Assembly (NCBI GenBank): GCA_027257055.1
Contig: JAPVLO010000179.1
Coordinates: 1-64,000 of the forward strand
Source: Cephalopachus bancanus
Taxonomy: Eukaryota; Chordata; Mammalia; Primates; Tarsiidae
Direction of reading: 5' to 3'
Length of the DNA stretch: 64,000 bases
Under the pieces are notes generated by a model. The model saw only the letters and a list, made by a program, of their open reading frames with translations, did no database searches and was not told where the DNA came from. Every line of letters begins with the position of its first letter. The first letter of the stretch is position 1. This document shows positions 12,546 through 24,098 of this stretch, in pieces. The position numbers and the translations under genes are program-made.

Positions 12546-12859
12546 GAAAATGATAGCGTCATGGATAATGACAGCCTTATGTAATGGTAATGGGGTCAGT
12601 TCGTCAAGAAGCTACCAGTCCTAAAAGCGTCTGCACCCAACAACAGATCTTGAAAAACACATAAAAACAAAAACTAATAGAACCGAAAGGAGAAGGAGGT
12701 ACCCACAATTATTGTGTCAACACTCCTCTCTCTCTAACCGACAGAACACATTGGGCAGCAGCATAGTAAGTATATAGAAGACTTGGAAAACGCTATAACG
12801 CTATCCATAAAGTTGATCTAATTTAGAGAATAACCTATGACAATAACCAACACACTTTT
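12546..12859 (+). mobile_element. Old plus-strand L1, left part
   Basis: Plus-strand L1 ORF2 endonuclease-region wording that continues after the insertion at 18,752. The last 14 bases (12,846-12,859) are the target duplication of the inserted L1. Confidence 0.65.
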
Positions 12860-13115
12860 TGTTTTAAATATTAGTACATATCAGGTACCATCCTAAATAC
12901 CCTTTATGTATTAATTTATTTAGGTAAGGACTATTATTATCCTCAATTTATAGAGAAAGGATTACATATCCATAACACAGACCACACAGTTGGTAAGTCA
13001 TAGCACTGGGAAGTCTGACTTCAGAACTTGTTTTCTTGAGCCCTCTGTTGTTGCCTTTAAAAGAGTTGTTGTTTTTTTTTTTCGAGTGTTCAGCAGTTGT
13101 TGTTTCTTTGTTGTT
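12860..13115 (-). other. Probable 3'-transduced flank of the L1, containing a MIR
   Basis: It lies inside the target duplications yet beyond the L1 3'UTR. About 12,880-13,045 resembles a MIR ('aggactattattatcctcaa', then 'acacagttggtaagtcatagc'). The outer end is A-rich on the minus strand (AAAACAAAAA), and an AATAAA lies about 60 nt inward, as expected for a read-through transcript. T-runs at 13,070-13,082 mark a further A-rich segment. Confidence 0.6.
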
Positions 13116-13317
13116 TTTTTTTTATTGTGAAGTTGTGGGGTACAGTTAAGGGTTAGGTATACAATTGCGTTTCATTCAGGCACCCTGTTGATATGGGGTG
13201 TTTCCCCGTTCCCAGACAGATATTTGCTACTGTTAATCCCATCTCCCTCCCCCCACCATAGTTTCCCAGTACGGTCAGTCATTTTCGTATAGTCTTGCAT
13301 TGGATGTCTAAGGTCCA

Positions 13318-16300
13318 TTATATGAGTGAGAACATGTGATACTCGGATCTTTGTTTCTGTGAGAGGTCACTCAGTATTATAGACTCTAGTTCCATCCAGG
13401 TTGCTGCGAAATTCATGATTTTGTTCTTTTTTATGGCTGCGTAGTATTCCATCGTGTATATGTACCACATTTTTTTAATCCAGTCCTCTTTTGACGGGCA
13501 GCATGGCTGTTTCCAGGTTCTTGCTATTGTGAACAATGCTGCGATAAACATGTGTGTGCAGGTATCTTTTTTATAGAGTGATTTGTGTTCTTCAGGATAT
13601 ATTCCCAGTAGGGGGATTGCAGGGTCATATGGGAGGTTGGTATTTAGAGCTTTTAAGAATCGCCACACTGCTTTCCACAGAGGTTGCACTAGTTTACACT
13701 CCCACCAACAGTGTAGAAGTGTTCCCTTTTCGCAACACCCTCTCCAGCAGCTGTTATTTTTTGACTTGTTGATAATTGCCATTCTGACTGGGGTTAGGTG
13801 GTATCTCAGTGTGGTTTTGATTTGCATCTCCCTGATGATTAGTGAGGTTGAACATTTCTTCATGTGTTTGTTGGCTGCTCGGATGTCTTCCTTTTTGAAG
13901 TGTCTGTTCATATCTTTTGCCCATTTTATAATGGTGTTGTTTGTTTTTTTCTTTTCAGCACGTTTGAGTTCCTTGTAGATCCAGGATGTTAAGCCTTTGA
14001 CGGACCTGGAGTTGGAAAATACTTTTTCCCAGTCTGTAGGTTGTCTCCCTGCTCTCTTGATGGTTTCTTTGGCTTTGCAGAAGCTTGTCAGTTTAATAAG
14101 GTCCCACTTGTCTATTTTCTCTCTTATGAGCTGTGGGTTTTGGGTTTTGTTCAGGAATTGGATGCCAGTTCCGATTTCCATGAGGGTTTTTCCTTCATTT
14201 TATAAGGTTCTTATGGTTTGAGGTTTTACATTTAGGTCTCTGATCCATTTGGAATTAACCTTTGTGCATGGGGATAGATAGGGGTCCTGTTTCAATCTTC
14301 TGCATGTGGTCAGCCAGTTTTCCCAGCACCATTTACTGAATAGGTTCTCCTCTCCCCAGTGGTAGGTGGTGGAGGCTTTGTCAAAGATGAGTTGGTTGAG
14401 AAATTGAGCTTTTGCTTCTGGAATCTCAATTCTATTCCATTGATGTATATGCCTGTTCCTATACCAATACCAAGCTGTTTTGATGATTGTAGCTTTATAG
14501 TAAAGTTTGAAGTCTGGTAGTGTGATACCACCTGCTTTGTTTTTTTTTTGCTGAGGATTGTTCTGGCTATTCTTGGACTTTTGTGTTTCCATATGAATTC
14601 CTGCATTGTTTTTTCTAGGTCTGAGAAGAATGTTGCTGGTAATTTGATGGGTATTGCATTGAATTTGTAGATTGCCTTAGGTAAGATGGACATCTTCACA
14701 ATGTTGATTCTTCCGATCCATGAGCATGGGATATTTTTCCATTTGTTTGTGTCAACTTTGATTTCTTTGAGCAGTGTTTTGTAGTTTTCCTTGTAAAGGT
14801 CTTTCACGTCTCTGGTTAGGAAGATGCCAAGGTATTTCTTTTTTTTTATTTTTGTGGCTATTGTGAATGGAATTGTGTTTTTTATTTGGGTTTCTGTTTG
14901 TTTATTATTGGTGTAGAGAAATGTGATTGTCTTTTGTACATTTATTTTGTATCCTGAGACTTTGCCAAAGGTCTTTATCAGTGTAAGGAGGTTTTTGACA
15001 GATTCTCTTGGGTTTTCAAGGTATACAATCATGTCATCTGCAAAGAGAGATAACTTGACTTCCTCTTTTCCTATCCGGATACCCCTGATTGCCTTCTCTT
15101 CTCTGATTGCTCGAGCCAGGACTTCCAATACTATGTTGAACAGGAGGGGTAAGAGTGGGCATCCTTGTCTTGTTCCAGTTTTCAGGGGAAATGGTTCTAA
15201 TTTTTGTCCATTTAGGAGTATGCTCGCTGTGGGTTTCTCGTAGATGGCTTTTACTATTTTGAGGTATGTTCCCCGTATGCCTAGATGTTCAAGGGTTTTT
15301 ATCAAGAAGGGGTGCTGGATTTTATCAAAAGATTTTTCTGCATCTAATGATATAATCATGTGGTTTCTGTTTTGACATCTGCTGATGTATTTAATTACAT
15401 TTATGGTTTTACGAATGTTGAACCAGCCTTGCATCCCAGGAATGAAGCCTACTTGGTCATGATGGATGATTTTTGAGATGTATTCCTGAATCCGGTTTGC
15501 TAGGATCTTGTTGAGAATTTTAGCATCTATGTTCATCAAAGATATTGGCCTGTAGTTCTCTTTCTTTGCTGGATCTTTACCTGGCTTGGGTATCAATGTG
15601 ATGTTGGCTTCGTAAAATGATTTGGGGAGCGTTCCATCTTTTTCAATCGCCTGGAATACCTTCAGTAGGATTGGTATCAGCTCCTCCTTAAATGTCTTGT
15701 AGAATTCTGCTGGAAAGCCATCTGGGCCAGGGCTTTTTTTTGTAGGAAGTTTTCTTATTACGTAGTCTATTTCCTTGATTGTTATTGGTTTATTTAGGGT
15801 CTCAATTTCTTCTTGTTCCAACTTAGGTAGGTTGTGTAATGTCAGAAAGTCCTCCATTTCCTTAAGGTTTTCAAGTTTGTTTCCATACAAGTGTACGTAG
15901 TAGTCTCTAATGATCTTTTGTATTTCTTCAGGGTCAGCTGTGACTTCATCTTTTGTGTTTCTGATTGTGCTTATTTGGTTTTTTTCTCATTTTTTCTTGG
16001 TCAGTCTAGCTAGGGGACCATCGATCTTGTTTATTCTTTCGAAGAACCAGCTTTTTGTTTCATTGATTTTTTTCTATTATCTTTTTGTCTTCTATGTCCT
16101 GGATTTGGGCTTTTATTTTGGTGATCTGGATTCTTCTGCTGAAATTAGGGTTTTTGTGGTCTTGCTTTTCCAGCTTCTTTAGGTGGCTTGTTAGGTTGTT
16201 AATTTCTGTTCCTTCCATTTTCCTCATGTGTGTTTGTAGGGATATAAATTCCCCTCTTATTACAGCTTTTAAGGCATCCCAGAGATTTTGGTAAGATGTT

Positions 16301-17437
16301 TCTTCATTTTCATTTGTTTCCAGGTATCTTTTTTTTTTTTTTTTTGAGTTGGAGTCTCACTCTGTCACCCAGACTGGAGTGCAGTGGCTGCTCCCGGCCA
16401 CTGCAGCCTCAACCTGCCGGGCTCCAGTGATCCTTCCGCCTCAGCCTTCCAAGTGGCCAGAATTACAGGCAAGCGCTACCACGCCCGGCTGATTTTTTGA
16501 TTTATTGTAGAGATGAGGTCTCGCTGCCCAGGCGGGTCTCAAACCCGTGGGCTCAGGCAATCCACTCACCTCAGCCTCCCAAATGCACGGGATTACAGGC
16601 TGAGCCACCGAGCCCGGCTTGTTTCCAGGTATCTTTTGATCTCTGTTTTGATGTCATCATTGACCCAGGAGTTATTTAGCATCATGCTGCTTAGTGTCCA
16701 TGTCTTTGTGGGTTTTGGGGGGACTTTGTTGGTGTCAATGTTTATTTTTATTCCACTGTGGTCCAAGAAGGTGCATGGTAGAATTTCAGTCCTTTTAAAT
16801 TTGCTCATACTTGATTTGTGTCCAATTATGTGGTCAATCTTAGAATATTTTCCATGTGGTGATGAGCAGAATATGTATTCTGTGGTCTTTGGATGGAGTG
16901 TCCTATAGGTATCAATTAAGTCCATTTGGTCCAGAGTCTCATTGAGGTTCCGGATCTCCTTGCTGATTTTTTGTCCTGATGATCTGTCTAGGGTTGTGAG
17001 TAGTGTATTAAAGTCCCCAGTTATTGTGGTGTTAGAGTCAATGTCTTTCTTTAGCTTTCCTAGAAGTTGCTTTATGAATGTTGGTGCACCTATCTTGGGT
17101 GCATATATGTTTAGGATAGATATTTCTTGTTGATGGAGTGAACCTTTTATCATTATGTAATGGCCCTCTGTATCTTTTTAATTTTTGATAGCTTAAATGG
17201 TATTTTGTCTGAAATTAGGATCGCGACTCATCCTTTCTTTTGTGTTCCATTCACCTGAAAATTTGTTTCCCATCCTCTTACTTTGAGTCTGTGTATGTCC
17301 TTTCTAGTGAGATGGGTCTCTTGAAAGCAGTATATTGTTGCCTGGTGATATTTTATCCATTTTGTCATTCTATGTCTTTTCAGTGGTGCGTTTAGTCCAT
17401 TCACATTCAGACTAATTATTGAAATGTGAGAGTTCAT
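13318..17437 (-). pseudogene. L1 ORF2 (endonuclease, reverse transcriptase), broken
   Basis: Starts with an endonuclease N-terminus (SLNVNGLNAPLKRHR, then CFQETHLTRKD). It continues with the endonuclease middle at 16,622-17,153 (GDFNTLLT, DQMDLIDTYR, SKIDHIIGHK). An Alu at 16,333-16,618 interrupts it. The RT domain at 14,310-15,890 reads [30 protein letters not shown] and the catalytic [13 protein letters not shown]. The C-terminus ends at 13,318 (KKMWYIYTMEYYAAIKKNKI). Besides the Alu there are frameshifts around 14.2 and 14.5 kb and near 17.2 kb. The original protein binds its own mRNA and copies it at nicked target DNA. As it stands no complete protein can be made. Confidence 0.93.
16333..16618 (-). 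mobile_element. Alu inside L1 ORF2
   Basis: Young, close to the local consensus. A 19-bp target duplication (TTGTTTCCAGGTATCTTTT) occurs at 16,314 and 16,619. It splits the endonuclease/RT linker of ORF2. Confidence 0.97.
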
Positions 17438-17548
17438 CCTATCATGGAGTTCTTATTGAGTTGTTGTTCTTCCACTTGGTTTTTTCTTTTTTCTTTTTTT
17501 TTTTTTTTTTTGTCTTTCTTTTGGTTTTGGGGTTGGTTCGTGTATATT

Positions 17549-18510
17549 TTATTCTTTTCCCTGTACTCTTGTGAAGAACGTTGTTCTTTTTTCCTTTTCT
17601 TCTGTGTTTAGTACTTTCTTAAGTGTTTCATGTAGAGATGGTTTAGTGGCAGCATAAGTTCTTAGGGAATGGATATCTGGGAAAGATTTTAATTCTCCCT
17701 CACTGATGAAGCTTAGCTTGGCCCGGTAGGTTATTCTTGGTTGAAATTGTTTATCTTTTAGGACTTTGAAGATAGGGCTCCAAACTCTCCTAGCCTGCAG
17801 GGTTTCTGCAGATAAATCTGCTGCTATTCGGATTGGTCTTCCATGGTAGGTGATCTGGCCTTTTTCTCTTGCTGCCTTTAGGATTTTTTCTTTTGTGCCT
17901 ACTTTATTTAGGCGAATTATTATGTGTCTAGGAGTTGGTCTTCTCATTTGTTGTCTTGCAGGGTTCTCTGAATCTCTTGTGTTTGAATTTTTGCATCACT
18001 GATTAGATAAGGGAAGTTTTCTTGAATGATCTCATGGAAAGTTTGTTCCAATGTGGTCTCTGTTTCTCTTTCTGCCTCAGGGAGTCCGATTATTCTTAGG
18101 TTAGGCCTCTTGAGGTAGTCACTCATCTCTTGAAGGTTTTGTTCTGTCTTTTTGAGCTTATTTTCTGTGTTTTTAAGAGTTTGGGTTATTTCTATATTTT
18201 GTTCCTCAAGCTCTGAGATTCTTTCTTCTGCTTGGGTAATTCTGCTGTCCATGCTTATCAATTTGTTATTTATTTCATTCACAGTATTCTTTATTACTGT
18301 TATCTCAGATATCAGCTCCTTCCTAGTTTCTTCTTGTGTCTCCTCAATTCTTTTTAATCTCTCCATTATTGTTTTGATATCTACACTTGCAATTTGAGAC
18401 CCTTCATTCTGGGGACTTTTCATTGTTTGCATTCCAAAGTCAGTTTTCTCAGTGTCTGCTCTCCCAGGCGTCTGGGAGAGACCCATACTCTTCTTTTGGT
18501 TTTTCTTCAT
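17549..18510 (-). pseudogene. L1 ORF1 (RNA-binding chaperone), frameshifted
   Basis: Two frames overlap at about 17,945. The upstream 188-codon frame begins MKKNQKKSMG and contains the heptad-rich coiled coil (SRITQAEERISELEEQN) followed by the start of the RRM (RIIGLPEAERE). The downstream 132-codon frame holds the C-terminal domain (PTPRHIIIRLNKVGTKEKIL, ITYHGRPIRIAADLSAETLQ). In active L1s these are one protein of about 340 residues that trimerises and coats L1 RNA. Here a single frameshift at the RRM/CTD boundary separates them. Otherwise the copy is remarkably open. Confidence 0.93.
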
Positions 18511-18751
18511 TTCTGTAAATTTTTCTCCCTCTCCCCCTTTCCCTCCCCCTCTTCAATTCTGTTTTTGAGGGAAGGTGGGGTTGCTTTTATTTCTCTTCTG
18601 CAATGACCTGTTCTTCCTTATGAGGGTCTTCTGGCTTTGTTCACTTTTCCCTCTGCTTTACAGTCTGTCTATTCAGCAGTATGCAGTCTTGGTCCGTTAA
18701 GAGAATCTCACCAGTTCACCTATGCCATCGCCATCTTGCCCGATCTCCTTA
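18511..18751 (-). promoter_or_regulatory. L1 5'UTR / internal promoter remnant
   Basis: About 240 bp from the ORF1 start to the 5' end, whose first bases on the minus strand contain GGGCAAGATGGCGATGG. A GATGGCG near the start resembles the YY1-type site (AAGATGGC) at human L1 5' ends. It is much shorter than the ~900-bp human 5'UTR. Confidence 0.6.
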
Positions 18752-18765
18752 CCAACACACTTTTA

Positions 18766-19375
18766 AAGTCAACCTGAAGCATGTGTCAGGATAGATCATG
18801 TTCTGGGACATGAATCAAATTAAAGTACAGTTTAAAGTATTAAAATAGCACTAATTATATTTTCTGACTGAAACGTACTAAAGAAAAAAATCAGTAGTCA
18901 AAAAGTATCTTAAAATTGTAATTTCTGAAAACTGGACAACACGTTTCTAAATAAATCACATGTGCAAAAGAGATAACAAAAAAATCAGAAATATGTGGAA
19001 CTAAATAAATGGAAACAAAAAATACAATCTCCATGGGTCAAAGCTCAAGCAAGTTTTAGACCTAAAAGTCTATATTTAAAAGATGTATATAAATCAAAAT
19101 CTAAGTTTTGCCTTAATAAACTAGAAAAAAATAATGGACTTCATTAGAAGAGAAAGGCTGGAAATGTAGATCAATAGAAGGAAATAGAGGTTCTAGAAAT
19201 TGATCCACCTTTTGAACTTTTGAAGGAATTTAAGTCTTTTTGACATATGGTGTTGGAAAAATTGGATATCTCATGTAAAAAAGTATTTTTATCCTTATTT
19301 TGAATCACAAAAAAATGCTTTACAGACCTAAGCATAAAATTTAATGCTATAAAGTGTTTTTTAAAAATTGGAAAC
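18766..19375 (+). mobile_element. Old plus-strand L1, right part
   Basis: Continues the element cut at 12,859: 'aggatagatcatgttctggg' and, lower down, 'aaatatgtggaactaaataa' and 'tccatgggtcaaagc' follow the L1 ORF2 order on the plus strand. Decayed. Confidence 0.75.
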
Positions 19376-19410
19376 CTGGGTAAGGCAAAGTTTGTTAGGT
19401 AGGATTAAAA

Positions 19411-19488
19411 AATTATATATATATATACACATACATATATATATATATACACATACATATATATATATACACATGCATATATATATAT
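19411..19488. repeat. (TA)n / ATACACATACAT tandem repeat
   Basis: Alternating TA runs separated by ACACATAC or ACACATGC, about three units of ~26 bp. It directly abuts the poly-T end of an antisense Alu, so it probably grew from the Alu tail. Confidence 0.85.
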
Positions 19489-19770
19489 TGAGCTGGAGTC
19501 TCACTCTGTCACACAGGCTGGAGTTCAGTGGCACACTCACAGTCACCCCAGTGTCAACATGCTGGGCTCAGGCGATCCGTCCACCTCAGTCTTCTAAGTA
19601 ACCAGAAGTACAGGCGTGCGCTACCACACCCGGCTAATTTTTTTGATTTATTGTGGAGACAAGGTCTCACCAAGTTGCTCAGGCTGGTGTCAAATCCCTG
19701 GGTCAAGCAATCCTCTTGTCTTGGTCTCCCAAAGTGCTGAGATTACAGGCTTGAGCCACCGTGCCCAGCC
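19489..19770 (-). mobile_element. Alu
   Basis: Antisense dimer whose poly-A tail has become the TA-rich tandem repeat to its left. Confidence 0.92.
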
Positions 19771-19784
19771 AATTTTTTTTTAAA

Positions 19785-20065
19785 CAAAACTTGGGTGATG
19801 GATTTGAAGTCTGTAATGCTCAGTGATCTATCACAAAAACAAAGAACTGAGTACCACATGTACTCACTCATAAGGGGACCCTGAACTATAAGAAAGGGAT
19901 TGGTAGTAGTGGGACACTGCTGGGGGGGTGGGCATAGCATCAATAAGGTACCTGATCTCAAACCAAGCGAAGTGGGGACCAAAGGGAGGCCCAAACTTTA
20001 CCTGTATGATGACCACTTGCATACCTAATCCTGAATTGTACCCCACATCTTTAAAATTTAAAAGA
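19785..20065 (+). mobile_element. L1 3' end fragment, plus strand
   Basis: ORF2 stop region plus 3'UTR of the local L1 family in sense orientation. It ends GTACCCCACATCTTTAAAAT and an A-rich tail. It is the reverse complement of the 3'UTR at 1.75 and 20.3 kb. Confidence 0.85.
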
Positions 20066-20271
20066 AAGGTCTTTTCTCATTAAAAAAAGGTTTTTTAATT
20101 TGTTGTTGTTGTTTGCAAAACAGATACAGTTCTGACAACTAAAAGTATAAGATCAAGGTATCAGAAGGTCTGGTTTTCCTAAGGCCTTGTTCCTTTACTT
20201 CAGATAGCTGTCTTCTCACTGTCTTCACATGGTATTCTATGCATGTGTATCCCTGGTGTCTCTTCCTCTTC
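20066..20271. other. Short unassigned stretch
   Basis: Between two oppositely oriented L1 3' ends. No gene or repeat recognised. Confidence 0.4.
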
Positions 20272-21505
20272 TTTTTATTTTTATTTTAAAGATGTGGGGT
20301 ACAATTCAGGACTAAGTATACAAATGGACATCATACAGGTAAAGTCTGGGCCTCACTTTGGTCCCCACTTCGCCTGGTTTGATGTTATGTGCCTCCCCTC
20401 CCCCACCCACTCAGCAGTGGCCCACTACTGCCAATCTCTTTCTAATAGTATTATAATAAATGCTCGGGGTCTGCTTATGAATAAGAATATGTGGTACTCA
20501 GTTCTTTGTTACTGTGATAGATCACTGAGTATTATAGATTCTAAATCCATCCAAGTTGCTGTGAAGTCCATAATTTTTTCCTCCTTTGTGACTGCATAAT
20601 ATTCCCTCATGTAGATGTACAATATTTTTTTTTCATCCAGTCCACTTTCAATGGGCAACATGGTTGGTTCCATGTTTTTTCTATTATGAATAATGCTGCA
20701 ATAAACATGTGCAAGTATCTTTTTTATAGAATGATTTGAGTTCCTCCGGGTATATTCCTAGAAGGGGGATAGTAGGGTCATATGGAAGGTCTAGTTTTAG
20801 ATCTTTTAGGAATCGCCACATTGTTTTCCACAAAGGTTGCAGTAGTTTACACTCCCACCAACAGTGTAGAAGCACTTTTTTCCCTGTATCCTTTCCAGCA
20901 TTTGTTGTTTTTTTTTTTAGTTGATGATGGCCATCCTGACTGGAGTTAGGTGGTATCTCAGTGTGGTTTTAATTTGCATCTCTCTGATGATTAGTGAGGC
21001 TGAGCATTTTTTCATTTATCTATTGGCTGCCCATATGTCTTCTTTTGAGAAGTGCTTATTCATATCTTTTGCCTACTTTGTAATAGGGCTGTTTGTTTTT
21101 TTTCCTTTCAGCATATTTGAGTTCTTTGTAGATCCTGGATGTTAGGCCTTTGTCAGACATACAGTTGGCAAATATTTTTTCCCATTCTGTGGGTGGTCTG
21201 CCTACTCTCCTGATGGTTTCTTTTGCTTTGCAGAAGCTTTTCAGTTTAATGAGGTCCCACTTGTCTATCTTATCTCTTATGGCATGGGCATTTGAGGTGT
21301 TGATCAGGAATTGGTCGCCTATTCCAATTTCTGAAAGGGTGTCTCTTGTGTTTTCTACTATTCTTATAATTTGAGGCTTTACATTTAGGTCTTTGATCCA
21401 TTTAGACTTGATTTTTGTGTATGGTAATAGGTAGGGGTTCTGTTTCAATCTTTTGCATGTGGTCAGCCAGTTTTTCCAACACCGTTTACTGAATAAGTTC
21501 TCCTC
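20272..21505 (-). mobile_element. 5'-truncated L1
   Basis: 3'UTR block then ORF2 C-terminus. Frames at 20,684-20,875 (MLLHCWWECKLLQPLWKTM) and 21,056-21,448 ([18 protein letters not shown]) are separated by frameshifts. It ends abruptly at the ERRTYSVNG motif near 21,505. Close relative of the L1 at 13-18.7 kb. Confidence 0.9.
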
Positions 21506-21602
21506 TCACCAGTAAGAAATTTTTTAAAGAGACATTGGTTTTCATCAAAACTAAGACAACTCGGTTTCTTAAAAGACATGTTTTTTGAAAAAACCCCACA
21601 TA

Positions 21603-21756
21603 GCCGGGCATGGAGCTTGCACCTGTACTTCCAGTTACTTGGAAGGCTGAGGCAGAAGGATCGCCAGAGCCCAGCAGGTCGAGGCTGCAGTTGCTGGGTG
21701 TGTGCCACTGCACTCCAGTCTGGGTGACAGAGTGAGACTCCAACTCAAAAAAAAGA
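21603..21756 (+). mobile_element. Alu right arm only (5'-truncated)
   Basis: Begins GCCGGGCATGG at the right-arm start and ends CTCCAACTC plus A-tail. Flanks share AAAAAACCC(C)ACA. A half-length insertion, not a decayed dimer. Confidence 0.88.
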
Positions 21757-22057
21757 AAAAACCCACAGAAGAGAAAATATTTGTAAAACACATATCTCTG
21801 AAAGAACTGGTCTTTGTTACATGTAAACACTCAATAATAAAAATAATCACATTTATGGACATGCATATGTAGAACCATCTACATCTCTGGGATAAAATTA
21901 ATTTAATAGTTGTAGATTATTTTTCTGATATGCTGCTGGATTCAGTCGGCTGGTATTTTGTTAAGGAAGTTTGTATCTCTGTTCAAAAGCTTTATTGGTC
22001 TGTAGTTGTCTTTTTGTGGTTGTGTCTTTTGCTGGCTTTGATATTAGGGTAATATCA

Positions 22058-22195
22058 GGGCTCTTCTTGGGTCCTCCCTTTGATCTTCGTGGGGAACCTG
22101 GATGGTGTCAGTTTCGTAGAGTTGCATAGGACTGAGGACCTGCTCGCATGGGGAAGGCAGGAGGGTATACTAGCAGCTGAGAGAAGGGATCCTAA
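22058..22195 (-). repeat. Partial copy of the 11.2-12.4 kb GC-rich segment
   Basis: Matches about 11,748-11,866 in the same orientation: CTTGGGTCCTCCCTTTGATC, GGATGGTGTCAGTTTCGTAG, GGCAGGAGGGTATACTAGCA. A small extra GTAGAGTTG-like insertion is present. It sits inside an old L1. Confidence 0.85.
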
Positions 22196-23269
22196 TAGAA
22201 TAATTCATAGAATGAGTTAGGGAGAATTCCCTCCTTTTCAATCTCATGAAATATCCTTCGTAGGATCGGTACCAATTCTTCCCTGAAAGTGTGGTAAAAT
22301 TCGGCTATGAATTTGTCAAATCCTGACTCTTTTTTGGTGAGAGACTTTTAATTACAGATTAATTCTCATCACTTTTTATTGGTCTGTAGGGATGTCTATT
22401 ACTTCCTGATTCAAGGTTGATGTTCTGCATGTTGCCGAGAATGTATCCATTTCCTCTAGAGTGTCTAGTTTGTTCTCATAGAGGTATTCATAATAATCTC
22501 AGATGTAATGTCTCCATTTCCTTTTCTGACTGAGCTAATTTGAATCTTCTTTCCTCTTCTTGTCTTAATTAATCTAGCCAGAGTACCATATCAATTTTGT
22601 TTATCTTTTCAAAAAAACCAACTTTTTGTTTCATTGATTCTTTGTATTTTTTGTTAACTTCTATACTAATCTTTGTTATTTCTTCCTTCTGCTAACTGTG
22701 GGTTTGAGTGGTTCAAGTTTTTCTATTTCCATGTAGGGTGGTATTAGGTTGTCCACATGTGACCTTTCAATTTTTCCAAGGTAGGCCTTAAGTACTATAC
22801 ATGTTCCTATGATCCAGTTTATTGTGTGTTGCAGAGGTTTTGATAATTGCGTTGTTGTTCACATTCATTTTAAGACATTTAAAATATTTCCAGCTTGATT
22901 TTATTGTTGATTCAAAGATCATTCAGGAGCAGGTTGCTTAATTTCCATGTATTTGTTTGGTTTTGAGAGTTCCTTTTGAATTTGATTTCTGGTTTTTTCT
23001 ACTGTGGTCTGAATAGGTACTTGATATAATTTTGAATTTTTTTATTTTTGAGACTTGATTTATTGCCTATGGCATGATCTAACTTAAAACACATTCCATG
23101 TGCTAATGAGAAAAATGTATATTCTGTATTTTTGTTATACAACATTCGGTAGGTGTCTACTAGGTCCATTTGCTCTAGGGTCCATTTTAATTCCAATGTT
23201 TCTTTGTTGACTTTTTGCCTTGATGAGTTTTCTATTGCTGTCAGTGGAGTGTTGAAATCTTCATCTATG

Positions 23270-23554
23270 ACCAGACTCGGTGGCTCAGCCTGTAATCCCA
23301 GCACTTTGAGAGGCCGAGGCAAGTAGATTGCCTGAGCCCACATGTTTGAGACCAGCCTGGGCAACTTGATAAGACCTCGTCTCTACAATAAATAAATAAA
23401 AATTAGCTGGGCATGGTAGCGCATGCCTGAGGCCTACTTGGAAGGCTGAGGCAGAAGGAACGCTGGAGCCCAGCAGGTCGACGCTGAGGTGGCCATGAGC
23501 ATGCCACTGCACTCCAGCCTGGGTGATGGAGTGAGACTCCAACTCAAAAAAAAA
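23270..23554 (+). mobile_element. Alu
   Basis: Sense dimer. Target duplication GAAATCTTC(A/C)TCTAT at 23,254 and 23,555. Interrupts an old L1. Confidence 0.95.
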
Positions 23555-23817
23555 GAAATCTTCCTCTATTATTGTATTCCTACCTATCTCTTTTCTTAGA
23601 TCTAATAAAATGTTTCATAATACTTGGAGCTCTAGTGTTAGGTGTATATATATTTTTGTTATATCTTGTTGTTGAATTGATACCTTTATCATTATATAAT
23701 GTCTATTTGTCTTTTTTTGCTTTTATTAACTTAAAGGTCTATTTAATCTGGTATGAGAATAGCTAATACTTCCTGCTCATGGTTTCCATTTGTGTGGACT
23801 TTTTTTCCCTCAGTCTT

Positions 23818-24098
23818 ATTGGTTGGAGTCTCACTCTGTCGCCCAGACTGGAGGGCAGTGGCACGCTCCTGGCCACCGCAGCCTTGACCTGCTGGGCTCC
23901 GGCGATCCTTCTGCCTCAGCCTTCCAAGTAGCCGGAATTACAGGAATGCGCTACCACGCCTGGCTAATTTTTTTATTTATTGTAGAGATGAGGTCTCGCC
24001 AAGTTGCCCAGGCAGGTCTCGAACCCGCAGGCTCAGGCAATCCACTCACCTCAGCCTCCCAAAGCACGGGATTACAGACTGAGCCACCGAGCCTGGCG
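23818..24098 (-). mobile_element. Alu
   Basis: Antisense dimer, nearly without a poly-T tail. Flanks share CTCAGTCTT. Confidence 0.92.

Larger units (their letters stand above)
12860..18751 (-). mobile_element. Near full-length younger L1 with probable 3' transduction
   Basis: Inserted into the old plus-strand L1. A 14-bp duplication, ACCAACACACTTTT, flanks it at 12,846-12,859 and 18,752-18,765. Read on the minus strand the nick site is TT/AAAA, the usual L1 endonuclease target. The order is short 5'UTR (18,511-18,751), ORF1, ORF2, 3'UTR (about 13,117-13,317) and a poly-T block at 13,117-13,125. Between that and the left duplication lie another ~250 bp that are not L1. ORF1 is frameshifted and ORF2 has frameshifts and an Alu, so the copy is inactive. 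Confidence 0.88.

Noticed and set aside
14310..15890. A 526-codon open frame that could pass for a host gene
   Set aside because: It is the reverse-transcriptase part of L1 ORF2 (FADD motif, [14 protein letters not shown]) within an L1 bounded by target duplications.
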